Assembly: GCA_003219345.1 (NCBI GenBank)
Contig: QHOP01000283.1
Span: 1 to 20,443 of the forward strand
DNA length: 20,443 bases
Origin: Verrucomicrobiota bacterium
GTDB taxonomy: Bacteria > Verrucomicrobiota > Verrucomicrobiia > Limisphaerales > AV2
Direction: 5' to 3'
The position numbers and the translations under genes are program-made. Below the pieces are notes generated by a model, which ran no database searches, was not told the DNA's origin, and saw nothing but the letters and a program-made list of their open reading frames with translations. Shown here in pieces: positions 1-6,466 of the stretch (its first letter is position 1; each line of letters starts with the position of its first letter).

Positions 1-1091
1 CGGCCTCCGACCTCGCGCACGAGGTCCTTGTATTTCACACGACGCCAGGGAGGGGTGAGGTTGATGACTTTTTCGGTCTCGCGGAGATGGAGTTCTGCAT
101 GTTGCTTTGCGACTGTCTCGACCACATCTGCAAGCGTCTTGTTGGCCTCGAGCGCTGCTTCCACGATTTTTTCACCGACGATTTGGACTTCGTGTTTGAT
201 CACGAGCGTCCCCAAAACCTTCTCCGCCACCTTACAAATCATACTCTGCACGAGCTCCATCATAGTCTCGTAATCACCATAAGCCTGGTAGGCTTCGAGC
301 ATGGTAAACTCGGGGTTGTGTTTCCGTGACAGACCTTCGTTACGAAAGATGCGGCCGATCTCGAACACGCGGTCGATGCCGCCGACGAGCATTCGCTTCA
401 GATAAAGCTCCAGCGCGATGCGGAGATAAAAATTGCATCCAAGCGCCTTGTGTTGCGTGACGAACGGCTGAGCCGCCGCGCCGCCGGGAATCGCCTGCAT
501 CATCGGCGTCTCTACCTCCACGAATCCGCGCGAGTGTAAAAAGTTTCGAATTTCGGCAATGATCTGACTGCGTTTGAGGAAGACGTTCTTCACTTCGTCG
601 TTGCTCATCAGGTCGAGGTAACGCTGGCGATAGCGAATCTCGGTGTCTTCGAGTCCGTGCCATTTGGCCGGCGGCGGGCGCAGGGCCTTGGCAAGGATGA
701 CGAATGCGATGAGCTTGACCGAAATTTCGCCGGTCTTGGTGGTGAACATCGTGCCGCGCACGCCGACGAAATCGCCGAGGTCGAGGTGTTTGAAGATCTC
801 AAACTGTTCGTCGCCGAGCGCTTGCTTTTGGGCGTAAACCTGGATCCGTGCACTGCCCTGCGCGCCGCTTCCGTCTTTGATGTCAATGAACTGGCTCTTG
901 CCCATGTCGCGGTGCGCGGTGATGCGCCCGGCCAGCGCGACTTCCCGGCCCTCGGCATAATTGGCGCGCGCCTCAGCGCATTTTTCGGTGGGTGTAAATT
1001 TGTTTCTAAACGGGTCGATGCCCCTGGCCCGCAGCGCGGCGAGCTTGGCCTTTCGCTGCTCAATCAATGCATTCGTGTCGTCCATACTCAT
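1..1091 (-). CDS. lysS: Lysyl-tRNA synthetase, class II (5' part, runs off left edge)
   Basis: This enzyme charges tRNA-Lys with lysine in the cytoplasm. The frame is open from ATG 1091 (a second ATG lies at 1085) to the window edge, giving 363 residues of a protein usually about 500 long; the C-terminal part with class II motif 3 is outside. Visible parts are an N-terminal OB-fold anticodon-binding domain (about residues 50-140, containing GRITAHRDMGKSQFIDIKD), the RYRQRYLDL linker near 153-161, class II motif 1 (FLHSRGFVEVETPMM, about 184-198) and motif 2 (RIFRNEGLSRKHNPEFTMLE, about 247-266). Between KVLGT and the INLTPPWRR segment there seem to be about 30 more residues than in E. coli LysS, rich in Glu, Ala and Val; this may be a lineage insert. 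No strong ribosome-binding site precedes either ATG. The gene is divergent from the rhomboid gene. Confidence 0.96.
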   Translation of the reverse strand, partial: MSMDDTNALIEQRKAKLAALRARGIDPFRNKFTPTEKCAEARANYAEGREVALAGRITAHRDMGKSQFIDIKDGSGAQGSARIQVYAQKQALGDEQFEIFKHLDLGDFVGVRGTMFTTKTGEISVKLIAFVILAKALRPPPAKWHGLEDTEIRYRQRYLDLMSNDEVKNVFLKRSQIIAEIRNFLHSRGFVEVETPMMQAIPGGAAAQPFVTQHKALGCNFYLRIALELYLKRMLVGGIDRVFEIGRIFRNEGLSRKHNPEFTMLEAYQAYGDYETMMELVQSMICKVAEKVLGTLVIKHEVQIVGEKIVEAALEANKTLADVVETVAKQHAELHLRETEKVINLTPPWRRVKYKDLVREVGG

Positions 1092-1197
1092 TTGCAGGCA
1101 CCGATAAAACACGGAGCGAGGCGAGTTGTCCAAGGTTTTGATACACGCGGCCTGCCGTTGTCGTGCCCGGACATTGCTGTCCGCCAAGGCTCAGGAA

Positions 1198-1274
1198 GGA
1201 GCGCCGATTTTCGATTCGGCACAAGTAACGCGAACCATTTAGGTCCAATCCGCCGGACCGGAGGCCGGCGCTCC
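1198..1274. repeat. Compound palindromic intergenic element (REPIN-like)
   Basis: The element is bounded by perfect 8-bp inverted repeats, GGAGCGCC at 1198-1205 and GGCGCTCC at 1267-1274. Inside lie two further hairpins: GCCGA/TCGGC (1203-1207 with 1216-1220) and CGCCGG/CCGGCG (1251-1256 with 1265-1270). It sits in the gap between the divergent lysS and rhomboid genes. This layout of two small palindromes inside an outer inverted repeat resembles REPIN-type non-autonomous repeats. That it is a genome-wide family is inference; only one copy is in the window. Confidence 0.55.
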
Positions 1275-1344
1275 GGTGTGATGCGCCCTCAGTTGCGCGC
1301 CGATTCCGCTTCAATCCAACGAGGATAACAGTTAAGAACCGGCC

Positions 1345-2049
1345 GTGCTGCCGATACGCGACAACATTCCATCACGCCGATTCCCGGCGATTACCCTGGC
1401 CCTGATCGCGGCCAACACGCTGGTTTTTCTCTGGGAGCTACAACTCGGGCCGCGAATGCTGGAGCGGGCGTTCGTGGAACTGGCGATCATTCCCGTGCGT
1501 TATTCGATTCCAGAGATCGCGGAGTCATTCAGCTTGAGCGAACAGGTTTTGCCCTTCTTCAGTTCGATGTTTCTCCACGGAGGCTGGCTGCATTTGATTG
1601 GCAATATGTGGACGCTGTGGATTTTTGGCGACAATGTCGAAGACCGGCTTGGTCGATGGAAGTATCTGCTGCTTTACCTGGCCAGCGGCGTGGCGGCAGC
1701 GCTGTTACACATATACACGAACCTCGGTTCGCAAGTGCCGACCATCGGCGCGAGTGGCGCCATCGCTGGCGTGATGGGCGCTTACTTCCGATTTTATCCG
1801 CAGGCCCGCGTGGAAACGATCATTCCCCCATTTATCTTCGGTCCGTATTTCGTTCTGCCGGCGGTGTTGTTTCTCGGCTGGTGGTTTCTGCTGCAGTTTT
1901 TCAATGGCGCATTAAGCCTTGGCGCGGGCTCCAGGGGCTTCGGTGGTATTGCCTGGTGGGCGCACGTGGGCGGATTTGCGTTTGGCGTGGTGGTGTGCCT
2001 CTTCGCGCGACGGCCGCGGGCGGTGTATTATGACGACGAGGGATTCTGA
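1345..2049 (+). CDS. Rhomboid family intramembrane serine protease
   Basis: A 234-residue polytopic membrane protein that should cleave substrates within or near their transmembrane segments. Hydrophobic segments begin at about residue 15 (ALIAANTLVFLW) and alternate to the C-terminus. Family marks are HGGWLHLIGNMWTLWIFGDN in the loop and second helix, the nucleophile motif GASGAIAG with Ser137, and the general-base helix WWAHVGGFAFG with His207, so the Ser-His dyad is complete. The start is GTG 1345; an in-frame TAA at 1333-1335 excludes any earlier start. The last 22 bases overlap the convergent SAM hydroxide adenosyltransferase gene. Substrates cannot be inferred from the context. Confidence 0.94.
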   Translation: MLPIRDNIPSRRFPAITLALIAANTLVFLWELQLGPRMLERAFVELAIIPVRYSIPEIAESFSLSEQVLPFFSSMFLHGGWLHLIGNMWTLWIFGDNVEDRLGRWKYLLLYLASGVAAALLHIYTNLGSQVPTIGASGAIAGVMGAYFRFYPQARVETIIPPFIFGPYFVLPAVLFLGWWFLLQFFNGALSLGAGSRGFGGIAWWAHVGGFAFGVVVCLFARRPRAVYYDDEGF

Positions 2050-2834
2050 AGTGATTTACGTTGCAGAGTCACCGCGTCGCCGATTTTCAAATCGAGCTTT
2101 TTTGCAGCGGAACCGCCATTCACGGCGATTTCCAGAAAACCACTGGAACCCAGCACCGCAATCGGTTTTCGCGCGGAGACCGCTTGATAAAATGAGCCGA
2201 GTTGGCAGAGCCGGTTGTGCTTCACTAAAACTTCACAGGGAGATTCAGTCGGCGCGAACAGTGCTTCAGGGTCAATGTTCGTAATCGCATTGCCGAACCG
2301 GTCGATGTAAACGATTTCGCCAACGATTGACCTCCACCTGCGTCGAGGTTCCGGCCAGTCGATTTTCACGAAGCCTTTTGTCGCCGGGCCGGCTTTCTGA
2401 ATCGGCCAGCCCTTGCTCAAGTGGGCAGCTACGGGCGCGAAGAGATCGCGGCCGTGAAAGGTGTTGCTCACGGGTTGAAGAATCAGGTGCTCATTCGTGA
2501 TTTGGCGGACGGCTTTGATTTTCTCGCGCGACAAAGCAAACGATAGAACACCATTGTCCGGTCCGACGAAGAAATAGTTTGCCGTCTGCACCGCGATAGC
2601 TCCGCGCTGGCTTCCGACGCCCGGGTCCACGACCACGACATGGATGGTTTTTCTGGGGAAGAAGTTGTAACTGGCGGCCAGAGCAAATGCGCCTCCACGA
2701 GTGTCGCCTGGGGAAATTTCATGCGTGACGTCCACGATTTGAACCTGGGTGTTGATGCCCAGAATCACGCCTTTCATGGTTCCGACGAACCAGTCGGTGG
2801 CGCCGAAGTCCGTTGTCAGGGTGATGACACGCAT
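2028..2834 (-). CDS. SAM hydroxide adenosyltransferase (DUF62 / chlorinase-fluorinase superfamily)
   Basis: A 268-residue cytosolic enzyme of the family that contains fluorinase and chlorinase. Most members use water and hydrolyse S-adenosylmethionine to adenosine and methionine. N-terminal domain motifs are TTDFG (Asp9), VDPGVGSQR, GPDNG and NTFHGRD. The Asp-Arg-His set typical of the hydroxide-using enzymes is present as Asp70, Arg77 and His127, matching the spacing known from the archaeal homologue PH0463. The C-terminal domain carries DRFGNAITNI and a late SSGFLEIAVN segment. A halogenase role is therefore unlikely. The gene starts at ATG 2834, is divergent from trxB with 96 bp between them, and overlaps the rhomboid gene tail-to-tail. 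Confidence 0.93.
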   Translation of the reverse strand: MRVITLTTDFGATDWFVGTMKGVILGINTQVQIVDVTHEISPGDTRGGAFALAASYNFFPRKTIHVVVVDPGVGSQRGAIAVQTANYFFVGPDNGVLSFALSREKIKAVRQITNEHLILQPVSNTFHGRDLFAPVAAHLSKGWPIQKAGPATKGFVKIDWPEPRRRWRSIVGEIVYIDRFGNAITNIDPEALFAPTESPCEVLVKHNRLCQLGSFYQAVSARKPIAVLGSSGFLEIAVNGGSAAKKLDLKIGDAVTLQRKSLQNPSSS

Positions 2835-2930
2835 GACGTCTTTATAGCCGCCCGAGCGGCAGACTCACAAACAATTGTTACCATGCAAAACTTGCCAAGT
2901 GCATGAGGTGCCACTAGGTTCACCACCCTT

Positions 2931-3860
2931 ATGGAAAAAGTGGTCATCATCGGGACAGGTTGCGCCGGGCTTACGGCCGCGCTTTACGCCGCTCGGGCGA
3001 AACTTTCGCCGCTGGTGCTGACCGGCACAATGCCGGGTGGCCTGCTCACGACCACCAGCATCGTCGAAAATTTTCCCGGTTTTCCTGAGGGCATGGATGG
3101 CTACGAGTTGATGATCCGGATGCAGAAACAGGCCGAACGGTTTGGTGCGCGCGTCAAGTTCGGCACCGTCGAGGCAGTCGATCTATCCAAACGGCCGTTC
3201 ACGCTGACGGTCGATGGTGAAAAAGTCGAAGCGCAGACCATCATCATCGCCAGCGGCGCGAGCCATCGGCATCTGGGCCTCGAAAGCGAAAAGCTGCTGG
3301 AGACCAAGGGTGTGACGTATTGCGCGACGTGCGACGGCGCGTTGCCGATATTCCGCGATCAACCGCTCGTCGTGGTTGGCGGCGGCGATTCAGCGTGCGA
3401 GGAGGCGACTTATCTCACGCGTTTTTCCTCCACGATTTACCTGGTGCATCGCCGCGACACGTTGCGTGCATCCAAAATCATGGCGGACCGGACGCTTTGC
3501 AATCCGAAAATCAAACCGATTTGGGATTCAGTCGTGACGGAAATCCTCGACGTGAAACAAGATAAAGTCATCGGTGCTCGGTTGAAGAACGTGAGGACGA
3601 ACAAGGAGAGCGTGGTGGATTGCGCCGGGGTGTTCGTGGCCATCGGGCATGTGCCCAACACGCAGCTCTTCAAAGGCGTCATCGATATGGACGACGCGGG
3701 CTACGTCATTCCGACACGCGGAATGGAAACGAATGTGCCGGGCGTGTTTGTTGCCGGCGATTGTTCCGATAAAGTTTATCGGCAGGCGGTCACGGCAGCA
3801 GGGATGGGCTGCGCGGCGGCCATCGACGCCGAGCGTTATCTGGCAAAACTGAATCAGTGA
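2931..3860 (+). CDS. trxB: Thioredoxin reductase (NADPH)
   Basis: A 309-residue low-molecular-weight flavoprotein that passes electrons from NADPH through FAD and a redox disulfide to thioredoxin in the cytoplasm. The FAD-binding turn is IIGTGCAG (residues 6-13), where the usual Pro is Cys11. Then come the GGLLTTTSIVENFPGFPEG segment, the active-site CATC at Cys131-Cys134, the NADPH-binding GGGDSACEEA with VHRRDTLRASK, and the C-terminal FAD motif GVFVAGDCSD. Length and motif order match E. coli TrxB. The start at ATG 2931 immediately precedes the beta-strand EKVVIIG and needs no extension. No thioredoxin gene lies nearby. Confidence 0.97.
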   Translation: MEKVVIIGTGCAGLTAALYAARAKLSPLVLTGTMPGGLLTTTSIVENFPGFPEGMDGYELMIRMQKQAERFGARVKFGTVEAVDLSKRPFTLTVDGEKVEAQTIIIASGASHRHLGLESEKLLETKGVTYCATCDGALPIFRDQPLVVVGGGDSACEEATYLTRFSSTIYLVHRRDTLRASKIMADRTLCNPKIKPIWDSVVTEILDVKQDKVIGARLKNVRTNKESVVDCAGVFVAIGHVPNTQLFKGVIDMDDAGYVIPTRGMETNVPGVFVAGDCSDKVYRQAVTAAGMGCAAAIDAERYLAKLNQ

Positions 3861-3960
3861 TTGAACTGAACCCGCCGGTTCCACGTCCCACTGCGATTTG
3901 ATACGCATACATGGATTTTCGCTTTGTTTTCCCACGAGTGGGGTTGTTTAATCGTTGGGT

Positions 3961-4623
3961 ATGAAAAAGCGGCACGCTCAGGTGAAGCGAGTCAGCAAAG
4001 AGACGAACATCCTTATCAAACTGAACATTGACGGGAGCGGGAAATCGCTGGTCAAAACCGGCATCCCTTTTTTCGACCACATGTTGGCGCTCTTTGCGAA
4101 GCATGCGGTGGTCGATTTGCACTTGCGTTGCGAAGGCGACCTCGAGGTGGACGCTCACCATACCGTCGAGGATTGCGGCATCGCTTTGGGCGAGGCCTTC
4201 CTGAAAGCGCTCGGCGACAAGAAAGGGATTCGCCGCTACGGCGCCGGTTTCGACCCGCGGAATCCGTTTACCGGCGAAGGGTATGTGCCGATGGATGAAT
4301 GCCTCGCGCGATGCGTCGTCGATTTCAGCGGTCGACCGTTTCTGGTCTGGCGCGGAATGGGCGACCTGGCCTACAAGAAGGTTACCGCTGCGGAGAAGAA
4401 ACAAGATGTGTCGTCCGCGTTCCGGTTTGGTCTGGCGAAGGAATTTTTTCAAGGATTTGCCAACGAAGCGCGTTGCAACCTTCACCTGGAACTGCTTTAT
4501 GGCGGCGAACCGCATCATGTGGTCGAGGCGCTGTTCAAGGCGTTCGCCAAGGCTGTGGACTTTGCCTGTCAACGGGATGCACGAATTGCTGGCTTGTTGC
4601 CCAGCACCAAAGGGAAACTCTGA
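3961..4623 (+). CDS. hisB: Imidazoleglycerol-phosphate dehydratase
   Basis: This enzyme catalyses the sixth step of histidine synthesis, converting imidazole glycerol phosphate to imidazole acetol phosphate, with two Mn ions. The 220-residue protein carries FFDHM, the metal-binding DAHHTVED, PMDECLARCVVDFSGRP, a second His set in PHHVVEALFKAFAKA, and the C-terminal LPSTKGKL. It is about 25 residues longer than bacterial HisB proteins of about 195: one insertion of about 11 residues (FDPRNPFTGEG) precedes PMDE and another of about 12 precedes FFQGF. I chose ATG 3961; a TTG two codons upstream is less likely. It is monofunctional, with no phosphatase domain, and no other his genes are adjacent. 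The sigma factor gene begins 42 bases after its stop. Confidence 0.95.
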   Translation: MKKRHAQVKRVSKETNILIKLNIDGSGKSLVKTGIPFFDHMLALFAKHAVVDLHLRCEGDLEVDAHHTVEDCGIALGEAFLKALGDKKGIRRYGAGFDPRNPFTGEGYVPMDECLARCVVDFSGRPFLVWRGMGDLAYKKVTAAEKKQDVSSAFRFGLAKEFFQGFANEARCNLHLELLYGGEPHHVVEALFKAFAKAVDFACQRDARIAGLLPSTKGKL

Positions 4624-4664
4624 CCCTGCTGCTGAATAGCCGCCCAACGCTCTACGTCGAACCG

Positions 4665-5267
4665 ATGTCGCGCAAGCTTGATTACCCGTCTGCTGCAGAC
4701 GATGCGCTGGTTAAGGCCGCGCAAAAGGCCGACATGCAGGCGTTTGAGGAACTGGTCGCCCGGCATCGGGATAAGATTTACGCCCGGGCTGTCAGCATGA
4801 TGCGGAACGAGGAAGAGGCGGCTGATCTTTCCCAGGAAGCTTGGGTCAAGGCTTGGCAGCGCCTGAAACAATTTCAGGGCGAAGCCAGTTTCGTGACCTG
4901 GATGACTCGAATTATCATCAACCTCTGCCTCGACCAGTTGCGGAAGCAAAAGCGTTTACGGGCAGAGTCCATTGAGCAGCTGGACGAGGAATTAGGCGGT
5001 GTGGAGCGCCAGATGCCGGTCGTGACGCCAAATCCTACGGAGCGAATGGAGCGAGGCGAACTCCGCCAGCGGATTGACGAAGCGTTGGGTAAATTGTCTT
5101 GCGAGCATCGGACCGTGCTGATTTTGCACGAATTTGAAGAGCTGGAATATAAAGAGATTGCCAAGCGGATGCAGTGCTCGATAGGAACAGTAATGTCGCG
5201 GCTTTTCTATGCGCGCCGGAAAATTGCAGCGCTTTTGGCAGGTTGGAAACGGGAAGAATTCAGATGA
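4665..5267 (+). CDS. RNA polymerase ECF-type sigma factor
   Basis: A 200-residue sigma-70 family protein with only regions 2 and 4. Region 2 (about residues 15-105) contains AFEELVARHRDKIYARAVSM, the core-binding DLSQEAWVKAWQRL and the promoter-melting/-10 recognition helix TWMTRIIINLCLDQLRKQKR. A polar linker follows, then region 4 (about 135-190) with LSCEHRTVLILHEFEELEYK and the helix-turn-helix IAKRMQCSIGTVMSRLFYAR. The frame is open far upstream through hisB, but ATG 4665 is the start that fits the family. No good Shine-Dalgarno precedes it. The gene overlaps the anti-sigma start by four bases (ATGA), which implies translational coupling and co-regulation. Confidence 0.95.
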   Translation: MSRKLDYPSAADDALVKAAQKADMQAFEELVARHRDKIYARAVSMMRNEEEAADLSQEAWVKAWQRLKQFQGEASFVTWMTRIIINLCLDQLRKQKRLRAESIEQLDEELGGVERQMPVVTPNPTERMERGELRQRIDEALGKLSCEHRTVLILHEFEELEYKEIAKRMQCSIGTVMSRLFYARRKIAALLAGWKREEFR

Positions 5268-5752
5268 TTAACCACGAAACAGAACTGAAACTGCAGGCTT
5301 ACCTGGACGGCGAGTTGTCGCCTGGCGAGGCCAAGGCCGTTGAGGATTTGACGAACCGCGACGCGGATGCTTGGGCTCTTTTCGAGGAGTTGAAGCTAAC
5401 CAAGTCGTTGTTGGCGGAGAATGAATTAGAGGTGAGACTACCCGAATCTCGCGGGTTCTACTGGTCAAAGATTCAGCGACAAATCGAACGCGAAGAAAAG
5501 GAGCAGGCCAGCGAGCAGACGGAAGCGGCGGCATCGTCCTGGTGGCTTCGGTTTTTGGCTCCTGCGGCCGCGTTGGTCGCGCTGGCTGTCCTTGTAGTGG
5601 TGGCCTTGCGAGCGCCGAAAGGCGCAGAAACCTTGGTAGCCTTGGACGACAGCCATGAAATTGAAACTCCGCTGGAAGAGACCAGTTCATTCTCGTTCCA
5701 GTCCGAAGCTGCGGGCATGACGGTCGTTTGGGTGGACAGCCATCGCGAATAA
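5264..5752 (+). CDS. Membrane-anchored anti-sigma factor
   Basis: A 162-residue protein whose ATG overlaps the sigma factor stop codon, with GGGAAG as a good ribosome-binding site just upstream. The N-terminal region has the LQAYLDGELSPGEA signature seen in anti-sigma domains, followed by helices to about residue 75. A Glu/Gln-rich stretch leads to one transmembrane helix (about 93-116, FLAPAAALVALAVLVVVAL), then a periplasmic tail of about 46 residues ending in GMTVVWVDSHRE. The HxxxCxxC zinc motif of ZAS-type anti-sigma factors is absent; the protein contains no cysteine. The likely role is to hold the partner sigma factor at the membrane until a signal is sensed. The assignment rests on gene order, topology and the N-terminal signature. 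Confidence 0.85.
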   Translation: MINHETELKLQAYLDGELSPGEAKAVEDLTNRDADAWALFEELKLTKSLLAENELEVRLPESRGFYWSKIQRQIEREEKEQASEQTEAAASSWWLRFLAPAAALVALAVLVVVALRAPKGAETLVALDDSHEIETPLEETSSFSFQSEAAGMTVVWVDSHRE

Positions 5753-5792
5753 GATTTACGCCGCCCGAGCTCTTGGCCACAATGGCGCTGGC

Positions 5793-6254
5793 ATGAAAAA
5801 GATCGTTCCTTTTGGAGGAATTTCACTGGCTACGGTTGTGCTGTTCTTTGTTTATTCCTGCCTGGTCAGGTCCGGTTCCACGGACTTGGCTCTGCAAGCC
5901 CAACTGGTCTGGGGCACAAACAATGACAAACCAGACGACCCCAAGTTGAAGGAAGTGGACGCGAAAGTGACGGAGAGATTACGCACAGCCCTAAAGTGGA
6001 AGAATTATTTCGAGGTCAACCGCCAGAATTTTATCGTCCGTGCCGGGACGCCAAAGAAGGTCAAGATGAGCGACCACTGCGAAATCGAGGTGGAAAACTT
6101 CGGCAACTCATCAATCGAAGTGAAACTCTACGGCAAAGGAAAGATGGTGGTAAAAAAGACGCAGAAAATCAAGCCGGGTGAACTGTTGATTTTTGCGGGG
6201 GACGACAAAAATGACACGGCTTGGTTCGTCGTTTTGAGCCAGTCCGAGAAGTAA
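5793..6254 (+). CDS. Exported or membrane-anchored protein of unknown function, in sigma/anti-sigma operon
   Basis: A 153-residue protein that I cannot assign to a named family. It begins with MKKIVPFGG and a hydrophobic segment to about residue 22 ending in VYSC; Cys23 could be a lipidation site, but the lipobox is imperfect, so this may also be a simple signal anchor. The rest is hydrophilic and predicted beta-rich: WKNYFEVNRQNFIV, a CEIEVENFGNSSIEVKLYGKG segment, and a C-terminal GELLIFAGDDKNDTAWFVVL. It lies 40 bases after the anti-sigma gene, so it is probably co-transcribed and might act as a sensor, target or output of that pathway. That role is inference from position only. Confidence 0.8.
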   Translation: MKKIVPFGGISLATVVLFFVYSCLVRSGSTDLALQAQLVWGTNNDKPDDPKLKEVDAKVTERLRTALKWKNYFEVNRQNFIVRAGTPKKVKMSDHCEIEVENFGNSSIEVKLYGKGKMVVKKTQKIKPGELLIFAGDDKNDTAWFVVLSQSEK

Positions 6255-6310
6255 CCTTCCTTTGCACAATTTCGCGCCTTAAAAACCTCAGGAGGCGTCA
6301 TTTTCCATGT

Positions 6311-6360
6311 TTGGGTTTGATACCCAATATCTTTGGTTGTGGATTTGCCAGGTGCACAAC
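6311..6360. promoter_or_regulatory. Two inverted repeats in the 212-bp gap before gyrB
   Basis: TTGGGT (6311-6316) and ACCCAA (6322-6327) form a perfect 6-bp stem with a 5-base loop. GTTGTG (6336-6341) and CACAAC (6355-6360) form a second. Neither is followed by a clear T tract, so they are weak terminator candidates for the sigma operon and could equally be protein-binding sites. The gap is more AT-rich than the flanking genes. Confidence 0.3.
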
Positions 6361-6428
6361 TAATGGTGTTTTTTCCCCACCGTTCCCGCAAATAAAAGTT
6401 GTGTTCAGAGGCTGATTTTTTTAGATTA

Positions 6429-6459
6429 TTGACGCCTTTGAAGTGTGGTCAAAATGACC
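6429..6459 (+). promoter_or_regulatory. Candidate gyrB promoter and operator-like palindrome
   Basis: TTGACG at 6429-6434 is a good -35 match. With a short 15-base spacer, CAAAAT at 6450-6455 could serve as -10. A perfect inverted repeat, GGTCA-AAA-TGACC at 6447-6459, covers that -10 position and ends 7 bases before ATG 6467. A protein bound here would block transcription. The spacer and -10 are suboptimal and transcription would start almost at the ATG, so the promoter call is weak; the palindrome itself is certain. Confidence 0.35.
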
Positions 6460-6466
6460 CGCCAGA

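Noticed and set aside
2028..2834. Possible fluorinase or chlorinase activity of the DUF62 protein
   Set aside because: The Asp-Arg-His set of hydroxide-using enzymes is present, and no halogen-metabolism genes are nearby.
3933..3944. CCCAC-GA-GTGGG inverted repeat before hisB as a trxB terminator
   Set aside because: The 2-base loop is too short for a stable hairpin and the following T run is weak.
6340..6348. TGTGGATTT and TGTGGTCAA before gyrB resemble DnaA boxes, hinting at an origin
   Set aside because: Each differs from the consensus at two of nine positions, there is no cluster, and no dnaA, dnaN or recF is nearby.
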